DNA from: Roseibium porphyridii
GTDB lineage: Bacteria; Pseudomonadota; Alphaproteobacteria; Rhizobiales; Stappiaceae
Direction of reading: 5' to 3'
DNA length: 64,000 nt
Assembly: GCF_026191725.2 (NCBI RefSeq)
Contig: NZ_CP120863.1
Location: 2,212,001 to 2,276,000 of the forward strand
Shown here: in pieces, positions 18,204-26,268 of the stretch
Layout of the letters: each line of letters opens with the position of its first letter
How positions within the stretch are numbered: position 1 is the stretch's first letter
The notes under the pieces: generated by a model
Databases searched by the model: none
What the model saw: the letters and a program-made list of their open reading frames with translations, nothing else
What the model was told of the DNA's origin: nothing
Translations under genes and position numbers: made by a program

Positions 18204-18674
18204 GTGCGTTTCCTAATTGTGATTATATTCGTTGTCTTTAGTAGTGTGACGTCGTTGGCTGACTTCATCAAAATCGACGACGAAGGTGCGTTCGCAGGTA
18301 GAGCAGTAAGCGTCGATTCTCGTGGGTATTCATTTGATATTGAATGCTCAGGTCGGATTATTAAACGGAAATGGCAGGTAGGAGATACGATAGTTTTTGG
18401 AAACAACTGCGACTTTCCGGACATTGACGGTACCGGAGGAGACGGTTGTATTGATCCATATTTTGTGCCGACTACTCTAAACAACATTTGGCGCATTGTG
18501 GAGCATGATGAAAATGGTGGTTATAAGTATGAGGAAGTAGCAGTATCTATAAAGAAGATAACCAAAAATTACCTACATTATAGACCCTATCAATACAGTG
18601 GTTATATTACTGCTCCATTGAGTATGACTTCTATTACTCACACGCCTCAAGAACACTGCATTAGCGAAAAATAG
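18204..18674 (+). CDS. Hypothetical secreted protein, AT-rich
   Basis: A 156-residue orphan. A signal peptide (VRFLIVIIFVVFSSVTSLA) begins at the GTG at 18204, which I choose over an upstream TTG at 18174. The mature domain has a few cysteines and the segment NNCDFPDIDGTGGDGCIDPYFVP. It lies 13 bases after the membrane-protein gene and shares its AT-rich composition, so the two are likely a pair with linked function. No family recognised. The 206 bases after it up to 18881 contain only the ribosome-binding site of the capsid remnant. Confidence 0.55.
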   Translation: MRFLIVIIFVVFSSVTSLADFIKIDDEGAFAGRAVSVDSRGYSFDIECSGRIIKRKWQVGDTIVFGNNCDFPDIDGTGGDGCIDPYFVPTTLNNIWRIVEHDENGGYKYEEVAVSIKKITKNYLHYRPYQYSGYITAPLSMTSITHTPQEHCISEK

Positions 18675-18880
18675 TTCATTGCAGTCATTTGATTTTTTCC
18701 AAATTAGTTCAATTGCGACGGTAGTTTTGTAGGTTGACTTTAGCCGCCCGCGCTTAGGCTCTTCTTTGCCAAGGGCGGACCTGCAAGCGGCGTGGCCTTC
18801 TCCGATGATCGGACCTACGCGCGTAAGTGGCCTCTCCAGCCCCGGTGTTTTTCAGTTCAATCAACATCGAGGTAATCGCG

Positions 18881-19537
18881 ATGAGTGCGCAGGCACCTGA
18901 ATGATTCCGGACCCAATATCCAAGCCGGGCCATGCATATCTACCAGGAGCGGGGCAACCGTCTCCGGCCGACTGTTTCACCTGCCGTCAGGTTTAAGGGC
19001 TCCAGCAAGGCGATCTTCTATCTTGCCGGCAAAATGAAAGCCGAAAAGAAGGATCGCAACCAGCAGAACACGCCTTCCGGTTCCGCCCGGAAAAAGTTCG
19101 AAGTCGACATGTACACCTGGACCGCCTTCGACGAAGTCGAAGAGTGGGATCTGGATCGCATGTCGATCGACGAACGCGAGATCGTTTATGAGACCGGTGC
19201 TTTGGCACTCGGCCGTGCGACCGATATCGAAATCTATCAAGTCATGGCGGCAAAACACACGAGTGCTGCAGCCGGTCTGGACTTTTCGGCCGGAGCTTTC
19301 AATGCAGCCAATGCGCTGACGCTCTGTTCCGTTCTTCAGCAAGATAAAGTTCCCTGGGACGGCAACGTTTACTGCGGTCTGCCATCGCTGCAATGGAACC
19401 AGTTGCTTGGAAACAAGGTGGTCAACAGTGCCTATCATGTCGGCAGCGACATCCCTTTTGTGAAGGCAACCGATACGCGGTTCTGGAACGGCGTCAATTG
19501 GTTCTTGTTTGAAGAGGAGGAGGCGCAGGATCTCTAG
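18881..19537 (+). pseudogene. Phage major-capsid-like gene, nonsense-mutated and truncated
   Basis: An ATG at 18881 with a GAGGTAA site opens MSAQAPE, then TGA at 18902-18904 interrupts. The same frame continues without a break from FRTQYPSRAMHIYQERGNR to 19537. The TGA probably replaces a Trp codon. The rest contains DEREIVYETGALALGRATDIE and VKATDTRFWNGVNWFLF, which resemble major capsid proteins of tailed phages. The 3' end stops early in EEEEAQDL, short of the expected length. It marks a dead prophage beside tRNA-Lys. Confidence 0.6.
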
Positions 19538-19569
19538 GCGCGCAAATGGACCGAGAGCGCAAAAAAGAT

Positions 19570-19586
19570 CGTGACTCATAAGGAGC
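19570..19586 (+). repeat. Copy 1 of a 17-base direct repeat (translation-start motif)
   Basis: CGTGACTCATAAGGAGC occurs identically here and at 20646-20662. It contains an AAGGAGC Shine-Dalgarno-like core. Here it precedes only a 10-codon frame (ATG at 19604), possibly the remnant of a lost gene. Confidence 0.75.
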
Positions 19587-19602
19587 GGATACGAGGCCAA
19601 TA

Positions 19603-19632
19603 GATGAAGCTGAGGTCATTGTCAGCTTCATC
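19603..19632. terminator. Perfect 11-base hairpin
   Basis: GATGAAGCTGA (19603-19613) pairs with TCAGCTTCATC (19622-19632) around an 8-base loop. It lies downstream of the leftward lipoprotein gene. There is no clear T run on either side, so a terminator role is only possible. Confidence 0.4.
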
Positions 19633-19655
19633 CTGAAGTACTGCTTTTTGGTTAT

Positions 19656-19889
19656 TCACATCTGAAAGAAGCGGTTGGAAAAGACAGACCGTGTTCCACG
19701 GATAGTGTCTATAAGCACAGCGTCTTTACCGTACTTTTGGCACTCTGCCTGTCCCAACTCAGCCATTTTTCTAGGAAAATTCGGATCGTATTGGATCAAA
19801 ACATTTTTGGGATTCGAAGAAACGACCGTTTGGCACGCAGTCAGTAGACTAATCAAAAGTAAGGCGGTGCTGTCTTTTACAAACCGCAT
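19656..19889 (-). CDS. Small hypothetical lipoprotein
   Basis: A 77-residue protein with a lipoprotein signal: MRFVKDSTALLLISLLTACQ, where the lipobox LLTAC gives Cys19 as the lipidated residue. The mature part is short (NFPRKMAELGQAECQKYGKDAVLID) and is probably anchored in a membrane facing the periplasm. No family recognised. It is the only leftward gene in this part of the island. The 214 bases between it and 20104 show no other gene. Confidence 0.6.
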   Translation of the reverse strand: MRFVKDSTALLLISLLTACQTVVSSNPKNVLIQYDPNFPRKMAELGQAECQKYGKDAVLIDTIRGTRSVFSNRFFQM

Positions 19890-20103
19890 TATATTCCCCC
19901 ATGTGCATGGCTAAGTTTTGAATGGCAAATTCAGTCGCTGTGCGCGTAAAGTGATTCACCGTATGGTTGCTTTGAGGTGGTAGGTGCACAGTCGGGACAT
20001 TGATCCTGCAAATTGAAAATTTAACGCACACACCGGACACGACATTTGCTGAACACAATCAAGTTCGGCGGGGTTGGCTGTGTCTAATTAGGAGCCGAAC
20101 ATT

Positions 20104-20618
20104 ATGGACGATGAAGAAGCGCGGAGACGCTGGGATCATGAACAAAAGCGCTCGGTTGCTGAAAAGTTTTTCGACGACGAAAAAGAATATCGTTTAGCGA
20201 CGGCAAAGGCGGCGACAGACTCAGGTGTTCATGCCTTAAAAGCTGGGTGCTCATTAACGGTGCTGCTGCCGTAACAATGCTAGCCTTCATGGGTAGACTA
20301 GTATCAGTAGACGACAAGGTAATGAGCGTTGCTCTAGAAAAGTTTTCTTCTCCGCTAATGTGGTTTGCTTGGGGCGTCGCAATGAGTGCGCTTGGTATTG
20401 GAATGGCTTACTTCGCAAATTATTGTGTTGCGACAAGCTCAGCAATGAAGAGCCTTCAATACGAGCACCCTTACGTAAAAGAAACTATCTCTTCTGTGTC
20501 TTGGTGGCGTGCAGCGATAGTTTTTCAGATCCTTGCAATCGTGTCGGGATTGTCTGCTTGGGTCCTATTTTTGGTCGGCGTTTACGCAGTGAAGGCTGCT
20601 GTAGTGGGTGTTAGCTAA
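20104..20618 (+). pseudogene. Small membrane protein gene with a -1 frameshift
   Basis: An ATG at 20104 with a TAGGAGC site opens MDDEEARRRWDHEQKRSVAEKF and runs to ATDSGVHALK before the frame closes at 20275. The continuation is in the -1 frame: a slip near TTAAAAG (about 20236-20242) would give ALKSWVLINGAAAVTMLAF and then run to 20618. The joined product would be about 170 residues with three or four membrane helices after a charged N-terminus. It could be a pseudogene, a sequencing error or a programmed frameshift. Confidence 0.55.
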
Positions 20619-20645
20619 TTGCACGGCGTACAGACCAGAAACAAA

Positions 20646-20662
20646 CGTGACTCATAAGGAGC
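20646..20662 (+). repeat. Copy 2 of the 17-base direct repeat
   Basis: Identical to 19570-19586. It provides the ribosome-binding region of the gene at 20670. Shorter WAGGAGCSGA versions sit before the genes at 20104 (20089-20098), 21242 (21225-21234) and 21606 (21592-21601). Confidence 0.75.
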
Positions 20663-20669
20663 CGACGTA

Positions 20670-20984
20670 GTGATAACGAGGTCCTCGTCGAGACAAGTCC
20701 GCCGAAACCCCAAAGATATCGTGCTAACCAAAGAAGTCACTTTGCAAGAAATTGCAGATTGGCTTCTGAAGATTTTTGGTCCCTTGTCGGAGCATATTTC
20801 GAGTGATGTTCGCGATCTCGATATGTTGAAAGAAAAACTATCGCCGGTTTACAGTGAAATGAAGGATGGTGACCAAGTGTGGCTGTGTTGTAGTCAGGTG
20901 CGCGGTCCGCTTACGGGACATGAAGGTGTTGCGCTTGTCCGAAATGGACAGCCAGTAATTTACAAAAAAATCATTCAGTATTAG
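20670..20984 (+). CDS. Hypothetical small protein
   Basis: A 104-residue soluble protein with a GTG start, supported by AAGGAGC eight bases upstream. The sequence is basic at the N-terminus (ITRSSSRQVRRNPKD), then helical (LQEIADWLLKIFGPLSEHI), and ends with GDQVWLCCSQVRGPLTGHEGVALVRNGQPVIY. I recognise no family. It belongs to the run of small genes that share the translation-start motif. Confidence 0.55.
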   Translation: MITRSSSRQVRRNPKDIVLTKEVTLQEIADWLLKIFGPLSEHISSDVRDLDMLKEKLSPVYSEMKDGDQVWLCCSQVRGPLTGHEGVALVRNGQPVIYKKIIQY

Positions 20985-21003
20985 CGAGCGGTAATCTGAG
21001 AGC

Positions 21004-21201
21004 ATGGAAATTATTCTCCCAGCCATTTTCCTCGTTTTATTTCTTTTGATTGTTTCGGGATTGACCAAGTTGCTTCGTGTTGGCTCTTTGAAAAGCCCGA
21101 TGAAGGAACTGGCTTCGTTTGCAGCGTTCGTTGCCGCCATATTGGTGCTGGCTGGCTGCATTTTCTCTGTTTATTGGCTTCTTACAATTTGGGCGTCATA
21201 G
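21004..21201 (+). CDS. Hypothetical small membrane protein
   Basis: A 65-residue protein made of two predicted membrane helices (about residues 4-23 and 38-60) joined by a short basic loop (KLLRVGSLKSPMKE). It follows the 20670 gene after 19 bases. No family recognised. Its size and location suggest island cargo. Confidence 0.5.
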   Translation: MEIILPAIFLVLFLLIVSGLTKLLRVGSLKSPMKELASFAAFVAAILVLAGCIFSVYWLLTIWAS

Positions 21202-21241
21202 ACTTTGAAATTTTGGTGAAATCAAAGGAGCCGAGTATACG

Positions 21242-21547
21242 ATGGAAAGTTTAGTGTATCTTCTTCTGTTCGGCCCATATTTGTTTTTTGCTATTGGTTT
21301 TGTAAATGGAATATTTGCTCGTCGTCAAAAATCTGGTTCGGGTTCAAAAGTGGTCGCGATGTTTAGCGTTCCTATTTCTCTCCTAGCAATTCTGTTTCTG
21401 AGTTTTTCTCTCATTCCGGGAAAAAGCGGTCCGAACATGCTGGGTCTTTCATATATTTTTGCGGCTCCGGTGTTTTTGTTGTTGTCCCCCTTGATCGTTC
21501 ACGCTGGCTGGTTCATTGGCAAAAGTATGCGACTAAACATCTCTTAA
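21242..21547 (+). CDS. Hypothetical small membrane protein
   Basis: A 101-residue protein with three predicted membrane helices (about residues 4-24, 36-57, 68-90) and a basic loop (RRQKSGSGSK). The AAGGAGCCGA element lies just upstream of the ATG. No family recognised. Confidence 0.5.
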   Translation: MESLVYLLLFGPYLFFAIGFVNGIFARRQKSGSGSKVVAMFSVPISLLAILFLSFSLIPGKSGPNMLGLSYIFAAPVFLLLSPLIVHAGWFIGKSMRLNIS

Positions 21548-21605
21548 AATGAACAGCCAGTCGCCGAGTTACAAAACTAATTGAGAATTCTAAGGAGCGG
21601 ACACC

Positions 21606-21830
21606 GTGTTCGACAAGCACACCCTTCTTAAGGGTTGGCACGATCAAACACAGAGTGAACTGGCTTTCGCCCGCTCCATGCGAGACCAGTGGCAGCGCGA
21701 GGTTGATCGGCTCGAAGGCAAGATGCCGTCGCTCTGCCTCCGCGCGGACCCGTCAGTTCCAGAGAACGAATTTCGTGCCGTTCATCCTGACGGGCGCGTC
21801 GAGCGTTTCGTTATTGTGGATGACAACTGA
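21606..21830 (+). CDS. Hypothetical small soluble protein
   Basis: A 74-residue protein with a GTG start and an AAGGAGCGGA element immediately upstream. The first half is a charged helix (WHDQTQSELAFARSMRDQWQREVDRLEG), possibly a short coiled coil; the second half is LRADPSVPENEFRAVHPDGRVERFVIV. GC content is nearer to the chromosome than in its neighbours. Function unknown. Confidence 0.5.
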   Translation: MFDKHTLLKGWHDQTQSELAFARSMRDQWQREVDRLEGKMPSLCLRADPSVPENEFRAVHPDGRVERFVIVDDN

Positions 21831-21922
21831 GGAGCCACCAAACTGCTCAAGGGTACAGGCGGACTTGATCGTATTTTCCGTCTTTGCCGTACTGCAGATA
21901 CGATCGAACCTTCATGTTCCCG

Positions 21923-22156
21923 TCATTTCTGTTTGGAAAAGAGAGCCAGCATTGCGGCGCAGTCTGCGTCGCTTGGGTTTTCGGACATCACGGCTGCGCG
22001 CGCTGCTTCCTTGCTGACGGCCTGACCTGAGCTTTTTCCCAATTCGATATAGAGCGCGACCAGCTTTTCGCAGGTTAGTTTGGTGTCTGTTTCGCTGGCT
22101 ACTGAAACCGCGGCGGACAGTGACAGGGTCAGTGCTGCAAGGCACAGCATCTTCAT
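21923..22156 (-). CDS. Small hypothetical secreted protein
   Basis: A 77-residue protein with a signal peptide (MKMLCLAALTLSLSAAVSVAS) and a short helical mature part with two cysteines (LTCEKLV and DADCAAML) that could form a disulfide. It is probably periplasmic. No family recognised. A GC-richer composition than the preceding genes suggests that the island ends near here. Confidence 0.6.
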   Translation of the reverse strand: MKMLCLAALTLSLSAAVSVASETDTKLTCEKLVALYIELGKSSGQAVSKEAARAAVMSENPSDADCAAMLALFSKQK

Positions 22157-22195
22157 GGTCGTGTTTCCTTGAATGAAATGGATGCTTGCAAGACG

Positions 22196-22654
22196 TCAGT
22201 TCGATTTCGGGCCACAGGAAAGATCACCTGTCTGATAGATCTGAACTTCGCTCACGGTGTCTGCGGGCAGGCGCACAACGAAAGTGCCTCGTTCAGAATC
22301 GATCAGCATTTCGCCGGAGCCTTCGACAGAACACACTTGCCGCGCGTTGCCGGCGTCTTCTTCGCACCGAATTTTGCCGTCAGTCGCACGCACCACGATG
22401 TCTTTGTATTCCATCAGCATGATCGCCTGTTCCAGGCGTTCATAGTAAAGACTGACGTCGGAAATGATTTCGCATTCAGCTGCTTCAGCAGATGACGCTG
22501 GCAGAAGCACAAAGGCAAAAGCCCCGAAAATACCGGATAATATGCCGGGCTGGAGGGCTTTGCGAATTGGGGAAAACACTTTTGTGTTTAAATGAAGCTC
22601 GACTTTTGAGCGGTTCTTGACTTGTGTGATCACAGAAAATCCTTCTCTCTGCAT
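22196..22654 (-). CDS. Hypothetical secreted protein
   Basis: About 152 residues from the ATG at 22654. A basic N-terminus leads into a hydrophobic segment ending in PASSAEA, a signal-peptide cleavage site near residue 57. The mature part (AECEIISDVSLYYERLEQAIMLM, then KIRCEEDAGNARQVCSVEGSGEML) has four cysteines. The open frame continues to 22849 but would overlap the luxR start. The true start could be a GTG at about 22630. No family recognised. Confidence 0.5.
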   Translation of the reverse strand: MQREGFSVITQVKNRSKVELHLNTKVFSPIRKALQPGILSGIFGAFAFVLLPASSAEAAECEIISDVSLYYERLEQAIMLMEYKDIVVRATDGKIRCEEDAGNARQVCSVEGSGEMLIDSERGTFVVRLPADTVSEVQIYQTGDLSCGPKSN

Positions 22655-22748
22655 CGACACTAACGCGGCGTAAAAAACGCTCAAGCTATGGATTTCATTA
22701 GCTGAGCGCCTAAAACAGTCATTTAGTCCGGGAGAAGATCGACAAGAA

Positions 22749-23474
22749 ATGAAGAAACTGGAGCAGTTTGCCGACCAAGTCTTGTCGGCCGATAGCCCAC
22801 AGGCAGCTTGGGAAAAAACGATCGGTTTTTTTGAAAGTTTCGGTTTCAAGGGAGCGGTCTACGGACAGCGCAGACGAGATGTCGTGCCGACTGCCAATGA
22901 TATCTGGTTTTCCGATCAGTTGACCGAATGGAAGGCTGCTTACTTCAAGCAAAAAGACTACGAGCGCGACCCGCTCTTCATTTACGCGCCCAATCTGCCC
23001 AGCCAGTTCATGACCGGAATACACTTTTTGCCGGATCATGCGTATCTGACCGAGGAAGACATTGCTGTCATTCGCCGGGCCGAGGAACATGGGCTGACGT
23101 CCGGGATTGCGCTCAGAATGTCGCGAGAGGACGACCCGGTTGTCAAAGGGTGGAACCTTGTCAGCGACTTGTCACGGCCAGACATTGAGGCGGTCAACGA
23201 ACAGTTTGGCACACTGCTTCACATCTGTGCGGCGATCGCGCACCACAAGATCGGACGCCTGGAGAACCTGTCGCAAGCCAGCCTGAGCAACCGGGAGCGT
23301 GAATGTCTTCTTTTGCTGGCCAAGGGCTTCAGAACTGCCCGGATTGCCGAGCATATGTCAATCCAGGCGGTCACGGTCGATCTGCATTTGCGCAACGCAC
23401 GGGCAAAGCTCGGAGCGCGTACGCGCGAGCAAGCGCTCGCGACTGCAATCGTCACGGGGCGCATACACCTTTAG
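22749..23474 (+). CDS. LuxR-family regulator with autoinducer-binding domain
   Basis: A 241-residue quorum-sensing-type regulator. The N-terminal domain keeps Trp61, Tyr65, Asp74 and Pro75 at the same spacing as TraR W57/Y61/D70/P71; the position of TraR W85 appears not to be Trp. The C-terminal HTH is LSNRERECLLLLAKGFRTARIAEHMS followed by LHLRNARAKLGARTREQALATAI. No luxI-type synthase is visible in the window, so it may be a LuxR solo. It converges on the leftward YeeE gene of the sox region. Confidence 0.88.
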   Translation: MKKLEQFADQVLSADSPQAAWEKTIGFFESFGFKGAVYGQRRRDVVPTANDIWFSDQLTEWKAAYFKQKDYERDPLFIYAPNLPSQFMTGIHFLPDHAYLTEEDIAVIRRAEEHGLTSGIALRMSREDDPVVKGWNLVSDLSRPDIEAVNEQFGTLLHICAAIAHHKIGRLENLSQASLSNRERECLLLLAKGFRTARIAEHMSIQAVTVDLHLRNARAKLGARTREQALATAIVTGRIHL

Positions 23475-23510
23475 CAAGTGCCCTGGCAGGCCTTGTGCGC
23501 CGTGCGCCTG

Positions 23511-24599
23511 TCAGTCGAAACTTGCGTGGGCCGGTCCCATTCTTGAGAAAACGGACAGCTGACTGAACACATGGTCGGTGACCACGGCGGACATCCAAAT
23601 TCCGATCAATGTCAGCCACGCCGTGACTGCGAAGATGGACGCCCCTGTGATGCCGGCTCCAACGGCGCAACCTCCTGCCAGCATGCCGCCAAACCCCATC
23701 AGTGCTGCACCGGTTAGATACCGGGCCATGGAGGGGCCGCTTTCAAAACCCTGCAAGAGGAGTTGTCTTGTCAAAAACGCCGCCAGAAACGAGCCGAGGA
23801 ACACGCCGGGTACAAGGCCGGTGTTGAAGTCTATTCCTTCGAACGGGGAGGACAGGAAGCGCATCAGCATGTCGGCAGAGGGGCCGGTAAACGTTACGCC
23901 GTCAACCGGGACCGGATCAAACGCCTGTCGTGTCATGGAGGTGGTGAACCACAGCGCCAGCGGAACCGTGAGGCCGGCCCCTATGGCCGCTGCCGTTTGC
24001 CAAATGGAGCTGCGGTTGCGCCAGGCGAATGCGAGACCGGCTAGGAACCAGAGACTGCCGAAGAGGAATATGGCGCTGTCCGTCATGCCCAGAAAATAGC
24101 TCAGATTGTTGCCACCGGTGTCTACCGTTGTCCAAAGATTGGACAGCCAGTCCCGCATTGGTTTGAGGCTGCCGTAAAGGCTTGCCTGGGCGACAACGGC
24201 AAATACCAGCCCGGACAGCAGGGCACGCAGGTTTCCAGTCGCAGAAAGCACCAGAAGACGACTTGCGCATCCGCGGGCCATGACCATGCCGGCGCCGAAC
24301 ATCAGCCCCCCAATCAAGGCACCGGAGAGGCTTTGGGGAGAGGCGAGCTGGCGGGTTTCTCCGGTATCGATTTCACCGAAACGTGCCAGAAGCTGTGTGG
24401 CAATCAAGGCGCTTGAAAAAGCCAGGAGCCAGATTGGCAGACGGTCTGCGGGCCGGCGCCGTGAAAACTCCAACGCAGCGGCGCGCAAACAGAAGCGGCT
24501 TTGCTGTGCGAGCGCACCGAACAGCACACCAACCAGAAGTCCGCCAAGCAAAAGCACCGTCGGTTCTGAAAGTCTGTCAAGGATATGGGTCAGGTCCAT
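23511..24599 (-). CDS. YeeE/YedE-family sulfur-compound transporter (second SoxT-like)
   Basis: A 362-residue inner-membrane protein with about nine hydrophobic segments. Conserved cysteines lie in QQSRFCLRAA, MARGCASRLL and GGCAVGAGITG, the pattern of TsuA/YeeE thiosulfate-type importers, where they are thought to relay the sulfur compound. It is a paralogue of the next gene upstream but only distantly similar. An ATTC-N8-GAAT operator lies 108 bases before its start, so it is probably under SoxR control as a separate unit. Confidence 0.85.
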   Translation of the reverse strand: MDLTHILDRLSEPTVLLLGGLLVGVLFGALAQQSRFCLRAAALEFSRRRPADRLPIWLLAFSSALIATQLLARFGEIDTGETRQLASPQSLSGALIGGLMFGAGMVMARGCASRLLVLSATGNLRALLSGLVFAVVAQASLYGSLKPMRDWLSNLWTTVDTGGNNLSYFLGMTDSAIFLFGSLWFLAGLAFAWRNRSSIWQTAAAIGAGLTVPLALWFTTSMTRQAFDPVPVDGVTFTGPSADMLMRFLSSPFEGIDFNTGLVPGVFLGSFLAAFLTRQLLLQGFESGPSMARYLTGAALMGFGGMLAGGCAVGAGITGASIFAVTAWLTLIGIWMSAVVTDHVFSQLSVFSRMGPAHASFD

Positions 24600-24706
24600 G
24601 ATCAGTCCTCTGCTGCGGGTCGGGTGCTTTCAGTTGTTGAATGTCCCTTCAGTTTTGAGACTCGAACCCGGGTGCGCATTGACCGAACTCAAGGAAGTAT
24701 AGAAAA

Positions 24707-24722
24707 ATTCGATATTATGAAT
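24707..24722. promoter_or_regulatory. SoxR/SqrR-type operator (site A)
   Basis: ATTC-GATATTAT-GAAT is an exact match to the ATTC-N8-GAAT motif reported for the persulfide-responsive repressor SqrR. It lies upstream of the second YeeE/YedE gene. Confidence 0.7.
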
Positions 24723-24780
24723 ATGAATATTGCAAGGAACGCGATTGCGATTAACAGGCATTCAAGCGGGATGGATTGGA

Positions 24781-25836
24781 CTATTCAGCCGGAGCAAAGC
24801 CGGTGATGAGTTGCTTGAGGCCGAACGCCGCGCCTGCAAATATTGCAAGGAACGTTACCGGAGCACTGAAAGCCAGAACGGAAAACGCGGAAATTCCCTG
24901 CCCGACACTGCAGCCGATCGCCAGGATCGCACCCGGTCCCATGATCGCAGCCCCGGTGATCTGCCGGCGCAGTTCGCGCGGGTCCTCGCAGGCCTCCCAC
25001 CGGAAGTGTCCTTTGGAAAAAGAGCCCAGAAACGCACCGATAATGACGCCGACAACCGATCCGACGCTAAAGGACAGTGTGTTCCCGGATGCGGTCATGC
25101 CGTAATAAATGGTGTCACCAATGGGGGCTGCGAATGTGTGTGTCTCGATAGGTTCCGCCTCAAAACCCGTCATGGCGACCCAATAGGTCCCGACCCATCC
25201 GGAGACGATGGCAAGGCCAACAACAGCGCCCCAGAAGATCAGGTGCGGAGATTTTCGGAAAGCGGAGCTGCTGAGCGTGAATGCGATGATCAGACCGCCA
25301 ACAATGACCCCGGTGACGACAGGTGCGACACCGAAACTGGCTTCAAAAAACTGGCTGACCCCTTGCGGCGTTTGAGCGCCCGTTTCGACCGGGAAAAGCC
25401 AGACGCGGAAGTGAGCCAAAGGGCCGGACATCACGAAATAGGCGGACAAGCCCATAACAAGGACAATGACAAAGGCTCTCAGATCGCCGCCGCCAAGGCG
25501 CGCGAGTGCTCCATAGCCACAGTTGCCGCTGAGCGCCATTCCATAGCCGAACAACAAGCCTCCAATGATGGATCCAAGCGGGTTCCAAACCCTGTCCAGA
25601 TAGGCTGTGCTCGCGCCTTCAAGGTAACCGGTAGACATTGCGATATGCGAGCCGATGATTGCGATACCGATCGCAAACGCCCACATGCGCAGGCGGCCGT
25701 CATCCGACCCATAGAGGAAATCCTCAATGGCGCCGAGTGTGCAAAACCTTCCGATGCGCGCAGCCAGGCCCAGGGCAATTCCACCCAGGAGACCAATGAG
25801 CGCAACCAAGTTGGCTTCTCCGAGAACCTCAAGCAA
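24781..25836 (-). CDS. soxT: YeeE/YedE-family transporter, SoxT
   Basis: A 351-residue polytopic inner-membrane protein with about nine helices. Conserved cysteines are in RIGRFCTLGAIEDF, SGNCGYGALARL and AIGCSVGQGISAF. It is the third gene of a soxS-soxR-soxT unit, the order known from Pseudaminobacter salicylatoxidans. SoxT-type proteins are thought to import a sulfur intermediate that signals to SoxR or feeds the cytoplasm. The start is a TTG at 25836, with a strong GGAGGAG site seven bases upstream. Confidence 0.85.
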   Translation of the reverse strand: MLEVLGEANLVALIGLLGGIALGLAARIGRFCTLGAIEDFLYGSDDGRLRMWAFAIGIAIIGSHIAMSTGYLEGASTAYLDRVWNPLGSIIGGLLFGYGMALSGNCGYGALARLGGGDLRAFVIVLVMGLSAYFVMSGPLAHFRVWLFPVETGAQTPQGVSQFFEASFGVAPVVTGVIVGGLIIAFTLSSSAFRKSPHLIFWGAVVGLAIVSGWVGTYWVAMTGFEAEPIETHTFAAPIGDTIYYGMTASGNTLSFSVGSVVGVIIGAFLGSFSKGHFRWEACEDPRELRRQITGAAIMGPGAILAIGCSVGQGISAFSVLAFSAPVTFLAIFAGAAFGLKQLITGFAPAE

Positions 25837-25877
25837 GTCCGGCTCCTCCCATAACCGGGCGCTGCTAACGCGTACGG

Positions 25878-26261
25878 TTATTCCTCTCGGCAGAACAGGT
25901 CATAAACGACTTCCATGATTTGCTTCGGGCGATTGTCTGTCAAGCTGTAGTAGATCGCCTTGCCTTCGCGGCGAGGTGTCACCAGACCCTCCAGACGCAG
26001 GCGCGTCAGTTGCTGCGAAACGGCGGCCTGTCGTGCAGAAAGCAGGTTTTCCAGTTCGGCGACCGATTTTTCTCCCGATGCCAGGTGGCACAGGATCATC
26101 AGCCTGCCTTCGTGGCTGATGGCCTTCAGGAAATTGGATGCACGCTGGGCGTTCTTCATCATCCTGTCCATGTCTTCGGCGCACATATCGGCGTCGAATA
26201 CCGGCAAGCGAGAAGCGCTTTTGGTTGAGTTTTCGGGTGTGCCTGGCACGTCAGCAGTCAT
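25878..26261 (-). CDS. soxR: SoxR, ArsR-family persulfide-sensing repressor
   Basis: A 127-residue winged-helix repressor: FLKAISHEGRLMILCHLASGEKSVAELE, then SARQAAVSQQLTRLRLEGLV and REGKAIYYSL. Cys58 and Cys124 are 66 residues apart, exactly as the sensor pair Cys41/Cys107 of SqrR, and should form a tetrasulfide crosslink on exposure to persulfide. Cys27 is extra. It represses sox genes in the absence of reduced sulfur. Five ATTC-N8-GAAT-like sites in the cluster are its likely targets. It lies 7 bases after soxS. Confidence 0.92.
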   Translation of the reverse strand: MTADVPGTPENSTKSASRLPVFDADMCAEDMDRMMKNAQRASNFLKAISHEGRLMILCHLASGEKSVAELENLLSARQAAVSQQLTRLRLEGLVTPRREGKAIYYSLTDNRPKQIMEVVYDLFCREE

Positions 26262-26268
26262 AATTTGC

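Noticed and set aside
16077..24000. Search for a second copy of the tRNA-Lys 3' end as an att site
   Set aside because: No convincing repeat of the tRNA 3' sequence was seen by eye; the island's right end stays undefined.
24730..25854. 374-codon open frame on the + strand opposite soxT
   Set aside because: Charged low-complexity product typical of a shadow; soxT on the other strand has clear conserved motifs.
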